Below are positions 51,971-60,392 of a stretch of 64,000 nt of DNA, one piece after another. The notes below the pieces were generated by a model that worked only from the letters and a program-made list of their open reading frames with translations, was not told where the DNA came from and did no database searches. Within the stretch, counting starts at the first letter, position 1. Every line of letters begins with the position of its first letter. A program made the position numbers and the translations under genes. Source of the stretch: Deinococcus metalli (lineage in GTDB: Bacteria > Deinococcota > Deinococci > Deinococcales > Deinococcaceae); the NCBI RefSeq assembly GCF_014201805.1, contig NZ_JACHFK010000005.1:50001-114000 (forward strand), in the 5' to 3' direction.

Positions 51971-53311
51971 ATGAACCGCATCACCCTGCTCGCCAGTCTC
52001 ACCACCCTGCTCGCTGCCAGCGCCCAAGCGCAGTCCTGGAGCCTGGCCACCGCCGCCGCGCCCTACAAGGGCACGACCGTCAAGGCGATCTTCCTCGACC
52101 GGCCCGGTTACAAGGCCGCTGCCGCCCTGATCCCGCAGTTCGAGAAGGAGACCGGCATCAAGATCAGCTACGAGACGGTGCCCTACGAGAGTACCAACCA
52201 GCGCTACGTGCTGGACTTCACCTCGGGCGGCGGGGCCGACCTGGTGCTGTCGGACGTCGTGTGGATCGGGCAGTTCGCGGACGCCGGGTGGATGGTGCCG
52301 CTCGACAAGTTCACCAAGGATCCCAAGCTGGCCGACCCGGCGCTGAACCTGAAGGGCTTTTTCCCGGTGCTGCTGAACTCCTTCGGCACCTGGAACAACA
52401 AGGTGTACGGCCTGCCCTTCGACAACTACTCGGGCTTGATGTACTACAACAAGTGCACCCTGAAGGCCGCCGGCTTCAACGCGCCGCCCAAGACCTGGGA
52501 TGAGCTGCTGACGAAGTACGCGCCCAAGCTCACCGGGAACGGCAAGTACGGCTTCGCGCTGCAGTCGCGCCGGGGCGAGACCCAGAGCGCCGACTCGTTC
52601 ATGCGCACGCTGTGGCTGGCGGGCGGCAGCCTGATCGATGCCAAGACCTTCGAGCCGAACCTGCAGAGCGCGGCCTCGCAGAAGGGCCTGAAGTTCCGCC
52701 AGGATCTCATGAAGTTTATGCCCCCCGGCGTGGTCGACCAGGATCACGCCGAGGTCGTGGCCGCCTTCAACAACGGCACCGTCCCGATGATCACCGAGTG
52801 GTCGGCGTTCTACCCCACCATCACCGACCCCAAGCAGTCGAAGGTGCCCGCGAGCTGCCTGGGCGTGACCACCGAACCGCTGGGCACGGCGGGCCTCAAG
52901 CCGGCCCTGGGAGGCTTCTCGCTCGGCGTGAACAGCAACAGCGACGCCAAAAAGCAGGCGGCCGCGTACCTGTTCATCCAGTGGATCACCTCCGAGAAGA
53001 TGGCCAAGGCCTACGTGCAGGCCGGCGGTGTCAGTGGACGCCAGGCCGTCTACAAAGACCCGGCCATCCGCGCCAAGTACCTCTACGTCGATCCCATGGT
53101 GAAGTCCTGGAGCGCCGGCACGGCCGTCCCGAACTTCCGCCCGCGCTTCGCGGAGTGGCCGCAGATCTCGCAGATCGTCGCGGAGAACGGCACCAAGATC
53201 ATGCTGGGGCAGCTCAGCACGGTGGCCGGCGCGAAGGCCATCGACGACCAGGTCAAGGACATCCTGACCAAGGCCGGCTACTACAACGGCAAGAAGGCCA
53301 AGCTGCAGTAG
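51971..53311 (+). CDS. ABC sugar/polyol transporter substrate-binding protein
   Basis: The 446-residue product has a signal peptide (MNRITLLASLTTLLAASAQA) and the family 1 solute-binding fold (ALIPQFEKETGIKISYETV in two parts, then GGADLVLSD). GGAGGT precedes the ATG. It differs clearly from the binding protein at 15638. It supplies the permeases at 54063 and 54950. Confidence 0.9.
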   Translation: MNRITLLASLTTLLAASAQAQSWSLATAAAPYKGTTVKAIFLDRPGYKAAAALIPQFEKETGIKISYETVPYESTNQRYVLDFTSGGGADLVLSDVVWIGQFADAGWMVPLDKFTKDPKLADPALNLKGFFPVLLNSFGTWNNKVYGLPFDNYSGLMYYNKCTLKAAGFNAPPKTWDELLTKYAPKLTGNGKYGFALQSRRGETQSADSFMRTLWLAGGSLIDAKTFEPNLQSAASQKGLKFRQDLMKFMPPGVVDQDHAEVVAAFNNGTVPMITEWSAFYPTITDPKQSKVPASCLGVTTEPLGTAGLKPALGGFSLGVNSNSDAKKQAAAYLFIQWITSEKMAKAYVQAGGVSGRQAVYKDPAIRAKYLYVDPMVKSWSAGTAVPNFRPRFAEWPQISQIVAENGTKIMLGQLSTVAGAKAIDDQVKDILTKAGYYNGKKAKLQ

Positions 53312-53452
53312 GCGCGGCGCGCTCCCGGACGCTCAGGAAGGGAGCGCAGTCCGCCACCCCGCAGTCCGCAGGACACCCACGCGGGGCCGGATGGGCGGCA
53401 CAGGGGCAGACGCCACCCATCCGGCTCCGGCCCGCCGCCCAGGAGACCCCAC

Positions 53453-54031
53453 GTGCCCCAGTCCTCTGACCTGAACGTTCTGGCCCACCACGCGCTGAGC
53501 GAGGTGGGTCAGGTGCTGGCCGCCCTCGACCCCAGCGCGCCTGACCGCTTCGTGGAGGAGGTCACGCGCGCCGGGCGCGTGGCCGTCTACGGCGTGGGCC
53601 GGGAGGGCCTGACCATGCGCGCGCTGGCGATGCGGCTGTACCACGCCGGCGTGCACGCGAGCGTCGTGGGCGACATGTCGGCCCCGCCGCTGGGCGCGGG
53701 CGACCTGCTGATCGCCAGCGCCGGTCCCGGCGGCTTCTCGACCGTGAACGCCCTGCTGGGCGTGGCCCGCGCGGCGGGCGCACGGACCCTGCTGTTCACC
53801 GCCCAGCCGGGCGGCCCCGCCGCCGCCCTGGCCGACACGGTCGTGGTCGTCCCGGCGCGCACCATGGCCGACGACCACGACGGCGCGCCGCCCACACCCG
53901 GCAGTCTTCCGATGGGCAGCGTGTACGAGTTGAGCGTGTGGCTGCTCGGCGACCTGCTGATCGAGGCGCTGGTCGCCCGCACCGGACGGCGCCCGGAGGA
54001 ACTGAGCGCCCGGCACACCAACCTCGAATAG
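53453..54031 (+). CDS. SIS-domain protein, 6-phospho-3-hexuloisomerase-like
   Basis: The 192-residue protein has a SIS fold with GVGREGLTMRALAMRLYHAG split once near residue 45. Its C-terminal pattern is PMGSVYELSVWLLGD, then ELSARHTNLE, which closely resembles the end of HxlB. HxlB interconverts hexulose and fructose 6-phosphates. Here no HxlA (hexulose-phosphate synthase) is seen, so it probably isomerises a sugar phosphate made by the kinase. GTG start after AGGAGA. Confidence 0.82.
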   Translation: MPQSSDLNVLAHHALSEVGQVLAALDPSAPDRFVEEVTRAGRVAVYGVGREGLTMRALAMRLYHAGVHASVVGDMSAPPLGAGDLLIASAGPGGFSTVNALLGVARAAGARTLLFTAQPGGPAAALADTVVVVPARTMADDHDGAPPTPGSLPMGSVYELSVWLLGDLLIEALVARTGRRPEELSARHTNLE

Positions 54032-54062
54032 CGCCCACCCCGCCCGCCCCTGGAGGCCACGC

Positions 54063-54953
54063 ATGCACACCCAGAGTCGCTGGACTCCATTCGCGTTCCT
54101 GACCCCGGCCGTGACCGTCCTGGCCGTGGTCGGCATCTATCCGCTGATCTTCGCCGCGTGGGTGTCGCTGCACACCTACCTGCTCGCGCAGCCGAACATC
54201 CCCCACGACCTCGTGTGGCTGGGCAACTACGTGACGGTGCTGAAAGACCCGTCGTTCTGGGGGGCGATCGGCCGCACGCTCACCTACCTGCTGATCGCGC
54301 TGCCGATCCAGGTGGTGCTCGGCCTGGGCATCGCCTTCATGCTGCGCCGCGGCCCGTGGGCGAGCCTGCGCGGTCTGGCGCGCGTCGCCCTGGTCATCCC
54401 GCTCGCCATGACGCCGGTCGTGACGGGCCTGATCGGCCGGCTGATCTTCAACCAGGAGTTCGGCGTGGCCAACTTCCTGCAAAGCCGCGTGACCGGCAAC
54501 ACGGTCGGAACCGAGTGGCTGGGCAACCCCACGCTGGCCTTCGTGACCATCCTGCTCATGGAGATCTGGCAGTGGACGCCGTTCGCCGCGCTGATCTTCC
54601 TGTCGGGTCTGACCGCCGTGCCCGCCGAGGTCGAGGAGGCGGCCACGCTGGAGACCCGCTCGTTCTGGGTCATGCTGCGCCGCATCCAGTTGCCCTTCCT
54701 GATGCCCGCCCTGACGGCCATCCTGATCCTGCGCACCGCCGACATCCTCAAGCAGTTCGACATGGTCTACACCCTCACGAGCGGCGGCCCCGGCAGCTCG
54801 ACGGAGCTGATCAACCTGTACATCACGCGCATTGGGCTGCGCGGGGCCTTCGACCAGGGCGTGGCGTCCGCGCAGGCGATCCTGATGCTGGTGCTCACGA
54901 CCGTGCTCTCGCGGCTGTACATCCGCTACCTGTACCGGGGGGACGACGCATGA
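54063..54953 (+). CDS. ABC sugar permease (MalF type)
   Basis: The 296-residue protein has six membrane segments. The cytoplasmic loop reads [19 protein letters not shown]; it keeps the EAA but lacks the usual DGA after it and the invariant Gly, a deviation that may affect contact with the ATPase. It overlaps the next permease (ATGA). Confidence 0.9.
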   Translation: MHTQSRWTPFAFLTPAVTVLAVVGIYPLIFAAWVSLHTYLLAQPNIPHDLVWLGNYVTVLKDPSFWGAIGRTLTYLLIALPIQVVLGLGIAFMLRRGPWASLRGLARVALVIPLAMTPVVTGLIGRLIFNQEFGVANFLQSRVTGNTVGTEWLGNPTLAFVTILLMEIWQWTPFAALIFLSGLTAVPAEVEEAATLETRSFWVMLRRIQLPFLMPALTAILILRTADILKQFDMVYTLTSGGPGSSTELINLYITRIGLRGAFDQGVASAQAILMLVLTTVLSRLYIRYLYRGDDA

Positions 54954-55855
54954 GCCTGACCACCCGCACGAGTGACACCACAGCCGGAACGGCCCTGCGG
55001 GACGCCGACCGGGCCGCGCGGGAGCGTGCCCGGCGGGGCCGCGGCGTCCGCTCGGCGCTGCACGCCGTGGGCCTCGTGGTGATCCTGGTCGCCACGCTGT
55101 TCCCCTTCCTGTGGATGGTCAGCACGTCCCTGAAGACGACCAGCCAGATCACCGCCAAGCCCCCGCTGCTCGTCTTCCAGGGCACGCTGGAGCACTACCG
55201 CAACATCCTGGGCGAGCAGTACAACGTGGGCGGCAGCCTCGTGAACTCGCTCATCGTGGCGACGAGCGCCACCCTGCTGGCCGTGCTGCTCGGCACGCCC
55301 GCCGCCTATGCGCTGGCCCGCTTCTCGTTTAAGCGTAAGGACGACCTGTGGTTCTGGTTCATCTCGAACCGCTTCATGTCCCCGGTGGTGATCGTGCTGC
55401 CGGTGTACCTGATGGCCTCGAAGCTGCGGCTGATCGGCAACCCGGCGCTGCTGGTCGCCATGTACCTCACGTTCTCGATTCCCATCGTCGTGTGGATCTG
55501 CACGGATCAGTTCCGCTCGATTCCGCGTGAACTGGACGAGGCCGCCATGGTGGACGGCGCGACCCCCCTGACGATCTTCGCGCGGGTCGCGCTGCCGCTG
55601 GCGCTGCCGGGCGTGGTGGTGTCGAGCATCCTGAGCTTCATCTTCAACTGGAACGAGCTGCTGTTTGCGCTGTTCCTCACGCGCGGCGACGGCGTGACCG
55701 CGCCCGTGCGCGCCACGAACTTCCTGAGCGGCTACGACGTGCCGTGGGGCGAGATCATGGCCACCGGGACGCTGATCGTGCTGCCCGTCGTGGTGTTCTC
55801 GCTGCTCGTGTCGCGCCACCTGGTCAAGGGCCTGACGATGGGGGCCATCAAGTGA
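54950..55855 (+). CDS. ABC sugar permease (MalG type)
   Basis: The 301-residue protein has a charged N-terminal tail of about 35 residues, six membrane segments and a normal EAA loop ([16 protein letters not shown]). It pairs with the upstream permease. No ATPase gene follows. Confidence 0.9.
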   Translation: MSLTTRTSDTTAGTALRDADRAARERARRGRGVRSALHAVGLVVILVATLFPFLWMVSTSLKTTSQITAKPPLLVFQGTLEHYRNILGEQYNVGGSLVNSLIVATSATLLAVLLGTPAAYALARFSFKRKDDLWFWFISNRFMSPVVIVLPVYLMASKLRLIGNPALLVAMYLTFSIPIVVWICTDQFRSIPRELDEAAMVDGATPLTIFARVALPLALPGVVVSSILSFIFNWNELLFALFLTRGDGVTAPVRATNFLSGYDVPWGEIMATGTLIVLPVVVFSLLVSRHLVKGLTMGAIK

Positions 55856-55864
55856 CACAGATTC

Positions 55865-55899
55865 CGAAAAATTTCGTACGGTGTTCCGAAATTATTTCG
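55865..55899. promoter_or_regulatory. Two tandem palindromes, CGAAA-N2/3-TTTCG
   Basis: CGAAAAATTTCG (55865-55876) and CGAAATTATTTCG (55887-55899) are each preceded by TTC and repeat with a 22-bp period, two helical turns. They lie between the permease stop and the next TIM-barrel gene. A repeated GGAATGGAGC follows at 55933 and 55970. The spacing suggests cooperative binding of a dimeric regulator. Confidence 0.6.
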
Positions 55900-55988
55900 A
55901 GCGGAGCGAGCAGGAAAAGAGACGGATTCTGCGGAATGGAGCAACATCCGGCGCTGTCCCGGGTGTTGAGGAATGGAGCGGAAGCCGT

Positions 55989-56891
55989 ATGAGTGCCCCG
56001 CCGGAGACCTTCGGCCTGAACACCTCCTTCGCCATCAAGCGCTGGCCGGAGCCGGAGCGCTGGGCGGCCCTGATCCGCAGCCTGGGGGTTCAGACCGTGC
56101 AGTTCAGTTTCGACCTGCTCGATCCCTGCTGGCCCGCCACCGTGACCGGCCCGCAGACCCGCCGCATCCTGCGGGCCTGTGAGGCCGAGGGTCTGCGGCT
56201 CGACAGCGCCTTTCTCGGCCTGGCGGCGTACAGCTACAACGCCCTGCTGCACCCCGAGCCGGGCGTGCGGGACGCCGCCGAGCACTGGCTCAAGCTCGCC
56301 GCGACACTGGGGGCCGACATGGGGGCCCGCGCGACCGGCGGGCCGCTGGGCGGCGTCGGTGTCGGGCAGGTCATCACGGAGGCGCTGAAGGCTGAGGTCG
56401 CCGAGCGTCTGCACCGCGTCGCGGATCATGCACGGTCGGCAGGGCTGGAGGCCATCCTCGTCGAGCCGACGCCGCTCAGGCGCGAGTGGCCGCACACCCC
56501 GGAGCAGCTCGGCGACCTGCTCGCCCGCACGTCGGGGACGGCGGTGCCGCTGCGGGTCGTGCTCGACCTGGGGCATGTGTACTACCCGCCGCTGTATGGC
56601 CACGCTGCTGGCCTCGGGCCGTGGTTGGACGCATGCGGTGAGCGCCTCCACGGCCTGCACCTGCAGCAGACCGACGGGCAGGCCGACCGCCACTGGAACT
56701 TCACCAGACCCGGCATCATCGATCTGGCCGCTATCCGGGCAGAACTCGACCGGCACGGCCTGGGGGACAGACCCGCCGTCCTGGAGGTCTTCTACGCCTT
56801 CGAGCAGGACGACGACGAGGTCTGGGAGGACGTGCGGGCCGGCGTCGCGGTGGCGCAGGACGCGTGGCGGTCGGCGGCTCCAGCGTCCTGA
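55989..56891 (+). CDS. Sugar phosphate isomerase/epimerase (xylose isomerase-like TIM barrel)
   Basis: The 300-residue product has the AP-endonuclease-2 TIM-barrel pattern, with ILVEPTPLRREW, VVLDLGHVYYPP and LHLQQTDGQADRHW containing likely metal ligands (Glu, Asp, His). I start at the ATG at 55989; the frame is open back to 55881, but the intervening sequence is the repeat-rich control region. A role in ketose isomerisation is inferred from the locus. Confidence 0.82.
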   Translation: MSAPPETFGLNTSFAIKRWPEPERWAALIRSLGVQTVQFSFDLLDPCWPATVTGPQTRRILRACEAEGLRLDSAFLGLAAYSYNALLHPEPGVRDAAEHWLKLAATLGADMGARATGGPLGGVGVGQVITEALKAEVAERLHRVADHARSAGLEAILVEPTPLRREWPHTPEQLGDLLARTSGTAVPLRVVLDLGHVYYPPLYGHAAGLGPWLDACGERLHGLHLQQTDGQADRHWNFTRPGIIDLAAIRAELDRHGLGDRPAVLEVFYAFEQDDDEVWEDVRAGVAVAQDAWRSAAPAS

Positions 56892-56907
56892 GGGCATTCC
56901 CGCCCCG

Positions 56908-57657
56908 TCAGGTGGCCAGGAAGCCGCCGTCCACGGGCAGGGTCGCGCCGTGGATCATCCCGGCGCTGTCACTGAGCAGGTAGGCCACGGTGTGCGCCAC
57001 GTCGAGCGGCTCGGCGAAGCGCCCGAGCGGGATGCGCGCGAGCATCGGGGCGCTGCGGGTGGGATCGCCCCAGGCCATGCGGCCCATCGGCGTCATGGTC
57101 ACGGTGGGATTCACGGCGTTCACGCGGATACCGTGCGGGCCGAGCTCGATGGCCATGACCCGCGTGAGCTGGTCGAGCGCACCCTTGGACGCGCAGTACG
57201 CCGCGTGTTCCGGCAGGCCGACGGTCGAGGCCTGACTCGACACGTTCACGATGGCCCCCGGCGCGCCGCGCGCGATCAGGCCACGCGCCACCTCCTGCGA
57301 GACGATCAGCGCGGCCCGCACGTTGACCGCCACCGTCCGGTCGAAGGCGTCCGGCGTGACGTCCAGAAAGGGTTGCAGAACCGAGATGCCGGCGTTGTTC
57401 ACGAGCAGGTCGACCGGCCCGGCGGCGCGCACGGCGTCCCGCGCGCCCTGCACGTCTGCCAGATCGGCCACCACGGGCATGCAGCCGTGGTCGCGTTCAA
57501 GGGCGGCGAGATCGTCGGCGCTGCGGCTCACGGCCACGACCTGCGCGCCGCACCCGGCCAGGAACGCGGCGATCTCCCGCCCGATGCCCTTGCCCGCCCC
57601 GGTGACCAGGGCGCGGCGCTGCCGGAAGTCGAAGGTCGCGCCGCCTGTGTCCTTCAC
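56908..57657 (-). CDS. SDR-family oxidoreductase
   Basis: The 249-residue protein has [12 protein letters not shown] near its N-terminus, NNAGIS near 83, the catalytic YCASK near 150 and a C-terminal PVDGGFLAT. The family includes L-xylulose and other ketose reductases or polyol dehydrogenases. The GTG at 57657 overlaps the stop of the upstream epimerase (GTGA), so both work in the same pathway. Confidence 0.88.
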   Translation of the reverse strand: MKDTGGATFDFRQRRALVTGAGKGIGREIAAFLAGCGAQVVAVSRSADDLAALERDHGCMPVVADLADVQGARDAVRAAGPVDLLVNNAGISVLQPFLDVTPDAFDRTVAVNVRAALIVSQEVARGLIARGAPGAIVNVSSQASTVGLPEHAAYCASKGALDQLTRVMAIELGPHGIRVNAVNPTVTMTPMGRMAWGDPTRSAPMLARIPLGRFAEPLDVAHTVAYLLSDSAGMIHGATLPVDGGFLAT

Positions 57658-58502
57658 ATCAGCCCGTGGCGGGTCGCGCCCTCTCTCAGGAAGGCGAGGC
57701 CGCCCTGCGCGAGTTCCTGGCCGCTGTGGCGGGGCGGCTTCCAGATGCAGGTGGCGGCGGCGAGTTCGGCGTTCGGCGCGGCGAAGGACTCCAGCGTGAG
57801 GTAACCGCTGAAGCCGATGTCCGCGAGGCCCTGCCACACGTCCTCCCACGGCACGGTGCCGGTGCCGACGAGGCCACGGTGGCTCTCGCTCATGTGGATG
57901 AAGTGCAGCCGCCCGGCAACGCCACGCAGCGCCTCACGCAGGTTCGTCTCCTCGATGTTCATGTGGTAGGTGTCGGCATGCACGCGCAGGTTGTCCGAGC
58001 CGACCTGGCTGACCACCGACAGGGCGTCTTGCAGGGTGTTCACCATGTAGGTTTCGTAGCGGTTCACGGCTTCCAGACCCAGCCGGATGCCGCGCCGCTC
58101 GGCGTCCTCGGCCACCTCGCGCAGGCCGGCGACCATGCGCCCGGTCTCGTCCGGGGTGGGGCCGTGGCCGGTCAGGACGCCCAGCGAGTACCCGGTGCAG
58201 CCGGTCAGGTCGCGTGAGCCGAGTTCCTCCATGGCGTCCAGCACGCGTTTCAGGAACGCGACGGCTTTCGCCGGTTCATGGGGCATGTGGGCGTCGCGTG
58301 GCAGGCCGAGCGAGCAGACGCAATCGAGTCCGGCGGCCTCCAGCTGACGGCGATGGAGTCTGGCGTCGAAGGTCTCGGGATCGAGCAGCGGGATCTCGAT
58401 GAAGTCGAGTTCGGCGCGGGCGGCGTGGTCGATCACGCGCCCCCCGATCTGCGGCGTCCAGTCCCCCTCCCAGCAAAAGGCGTGTGCTCCGAATTTCAGC
58501 AT
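57654..58502 (-). CDS. Ketose 3-epimerase-like TIM barrel (tagatose/psicose 3-epimerase family)
   Basis: The 282-residue protein has the family pattern [12 protein letters not shown] (metal Glu), [11 protein letters not shown] (Asp and His), HMSESHRG and GYLTLESF (last Glu). This closely follows D-tagatose 3-epimerase and D-psicose 3-epimerase. Those enzymes invert C3 of free ketoses. The ATG at 58502 follows CGGAGGAA. It is the first gene of a two-gene minus-strand operon that converges on the importer operon. Confidence 0.87.
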   Translation of the reverse strand: MLKFGAHAFCWEGDWTPQIGGRVIDHAARAELDFIEIPLLDPETFDARLHRRQLEAAGLDCVCSLGLPRDAHMPHEPAKAVAFLKRVLDAMEELGSRDLTGCTGYSLGVLTGHGPTPDETGRMVAGLREVAEDAERRGIRLGLEAVNRYETYMVNTLQDALSVVSQVGSDNLRVHADTYHMNIEETNLREALRGVAGRLHFIHMSESHRGLVGTGTVPWEDVWQGLADIGFSGYLTLESFAAPNAELAAATCIWKPPRHSGQELAQGGLAFLREGATRHGLM

Positions 58503-59080
58503 GGTTCCTCCGGGTCCCAGCGGGGCTCGCGCTGTACGCACACGCCACTAACATCAAGGATGACCGCGCCGATGACGGCTTGCCAGCACGTGCCCTAGAT
58601 GGTCCCTCCACTTCGCCCCGGATGAGCAGCGCGGCGCCGCTGACCGGGTCTCCGCCGGTCTCCAGTGGCTGGAGAACAGGGCGATCACACGGGCCTTGAG
58701 GTCCCAGGCTTGGCCGGTCGGGGTGCCGACAGTGGCCAGCAGCGGCGCCGGGGGCCAGCGCAGCCGTGGTCGTCGCCCGCGCGCAGCTTGCGTCACGCTC
58801 CGCCGTGCTCTCCGGGCCAGGAGCCCCACGAGGCCGCATGGAATTCCACGGCCGGGTGGTGACGTGGACAGTCCCCTGATCAACCGGCCAGTGGGCAGGG
58901 CAGGGCACGCGACGCCGGCTGATGCGGCTCCGGCCGCGCCAGCGGTGGGCCGAGGTGCTGCTGGACGCTGCCCCCGGACCGGGGACTGTGGAGGTGCTGC
59001 CGTGAGGGCTGGATACGCTCCGGAACGCTTGCAGGTCGCAGCGTTGACCCGCGCCTGATGATCTTGGCGTACGGTGAAGC
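58503..59080. other. Gap without a recognisable gene
   Basis: Open frames here have no ribosome site or family features. The left edge must hold the promoter of the epimerase operon. I see no hairpin with a T tract. Confidence 0.4.
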
Positions 59081-59242
59081 ATGGTTCCAGACCGCAGCGC
59101 GCTCCGGATGACGTACGGCATGGTCGCCGGCCTGCTCGGCGGCCTGCTGCTGGGCGCCCTGACCGGCGCCGATACCGGGCAGAGCCTTGTCCTGGGCTCG
59201 GCGGTCGGCGTGGCCGTGGCCAGCGTCCCGGGGCGCGCGTAG
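59081..59242 (+). CDS. Small glycine-rich membrane protein (53 residues)
   Basis: An ATG at 59081 opens 53 codons. The product has two short hydrophobic, Gly-rich segments (MVAGLLGGLLLGALTG and VLGSAVGVAVASV), like glycine-zipper hairpins. TTGACC at 59044 and TACGGT at 59070, 5 nt before the ATG, could be a leaderless promoter, though the spacer (20 bp) is long. Function unknown. Confidence 0.55.
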   Translation: MVPDRSALRMTYGMVAGLLGGLLLGALTGADTGQSLVLGSAVGVAVASVPGRA

Positions 59243-59696
59243 ACGGCGGGAGCCGCATGATCGGCGGCTAACAGCCGCACCGGGTGATCGTCCGTCACTC
59301 TGCCTTCCCGCTCGCTCGCCTGGATGGTACCCGCCCAGGGCGTGGCGGTTGGGCCTCTGGGTGTGTCTTCCGGGTCGATCCTTGCGTTGCCCGGCGAGCA
59401 GGCGTTTCCCTCGGTCGAATCCATGGTGGGCGGGTGACGCTGGTGGACGACGCGTCCTGCCCGTCGCCCGTCCGCGTGTCGCCGGCCGTGCTCCGCGGGC
59501 CATGGAGCAGCGGCCCGCCCACCGGTTCTTCCTCTGCCCGTTCAGCAGTGGGGCACCGTGCACGAAGTGGGCTGTCAGGGCGCAGCGCGGCGCGCATACT
59601 GTCTTCACCCGCATCGTCAGCGTCTGCCCGCACCCCGCCGGGCCGGTCATGGTGGACGTGGCGTCACGGGACGCCTGGCATCTCGCTGGAGGCCCC
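59243..59696. other. Gap without a recognisable gene
   Basis: The frame of the next gene is open through much of this stretch, but it has no family sequence or ribosome site until 59697. Nothing else is identified. Confidence 0.4.
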
Positions 59697-60329
59697 ATGA
59701 TCCTGTACACGCCCGTTCCGCCGGAATTCACGGTCGAGCACACGCTGGAGCGCATGGCGCGCCTCGACCGGCGCTTCGAGCAGTTCGCCCGCTGGCCCGC
59801 CGACCCCGCCCCGCTGGTGCAGGACTGCGCGGTCCTGCTCGGCGCGCACCTCATCGTGCGGACTCCGCGCGGCGAGTGCTCCGGCGATCCCCTCACCCCG
59901 CGGCCCGGCTGGACCTTCACCGAACCGGCGTGGGCGGCGGCCCTGCTGCTGGACGAGGTGCCGACCGTGCACGTCAGCCCGGCCCACCTGCCTGCCCTGA
60001 CGGGCTGGGCGGCCGGGGTCGTCACCATTTTCTCGATACCGGCGACCGGCGGCGCCGCGCAGGTGTCCCGGACGCTGAACCTCGGCTCCTTCGTCGACCG
60101 TCTGGAACTGGACTTTCTGCTGGAGGGCGGGCTGCCCGGCGTGCACGTGCTGCGCGCCCACCGTCTGGAACGCGGCGGCCGGCTGACCGTGTGGCGGATG
60201 GAACGCCCCGTGGCGCCGCCGCTCCCTGGCGGTTCCTGCTCAGACCACATCCCCGGCGATGCCGGACCGCCGGACGACGCCACGCTGGCCGGGCCGAGGG
60301 CGGGCCAGAGGAGGTTCCGGCGGCCCTGA
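59697..60329 (+). CDS. Hypothetical protein
   Basis: The 210-residue product starts at an ATG 5 nt after GGAGG. It has an N-terminal helical part (EHTLERMARLDRRFEQF) and a mixed hydrophobic middle (AAALLLDEVPTVHV, GWAAGVVTIFSI). The last 40 residues are low complexity. I do not recognise it. It converges with the light-sensor gene. Confidence 0.55.
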   Translation: MILYTPVPPEFTVEHTLERMARLDRRFEQFARWPADPAPLVQDCAVLLGAHLIVRTPRGECSGDPLTPRPGWTFTEPAWAAALLLDEVPTVHVSPAHLPALTGWAAGVVTIFSIPATGGAAQVSRTLNLGSFVDRLELDFLLEGGLPGVHVLRAHRLERGGRLTVWRMERPVAPPLPGGSCSDHIPGDAGPPDDATLAGPRAGQRRFRRP

Positions 60330-60392
60330 GGACACCGCTCCACTCCGACGCCCGGCACGTTTAGCCCCGGCCACCACTGGGTCAGGGAGACC

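Noticed and set aside
55881..55988. N-terminal extension of the TIM-barrel protein from 55881
   Set aside because: The extension is encoded by the repeat-rich control region and has no family sequence; the ATG at 55989 gives the normal length.
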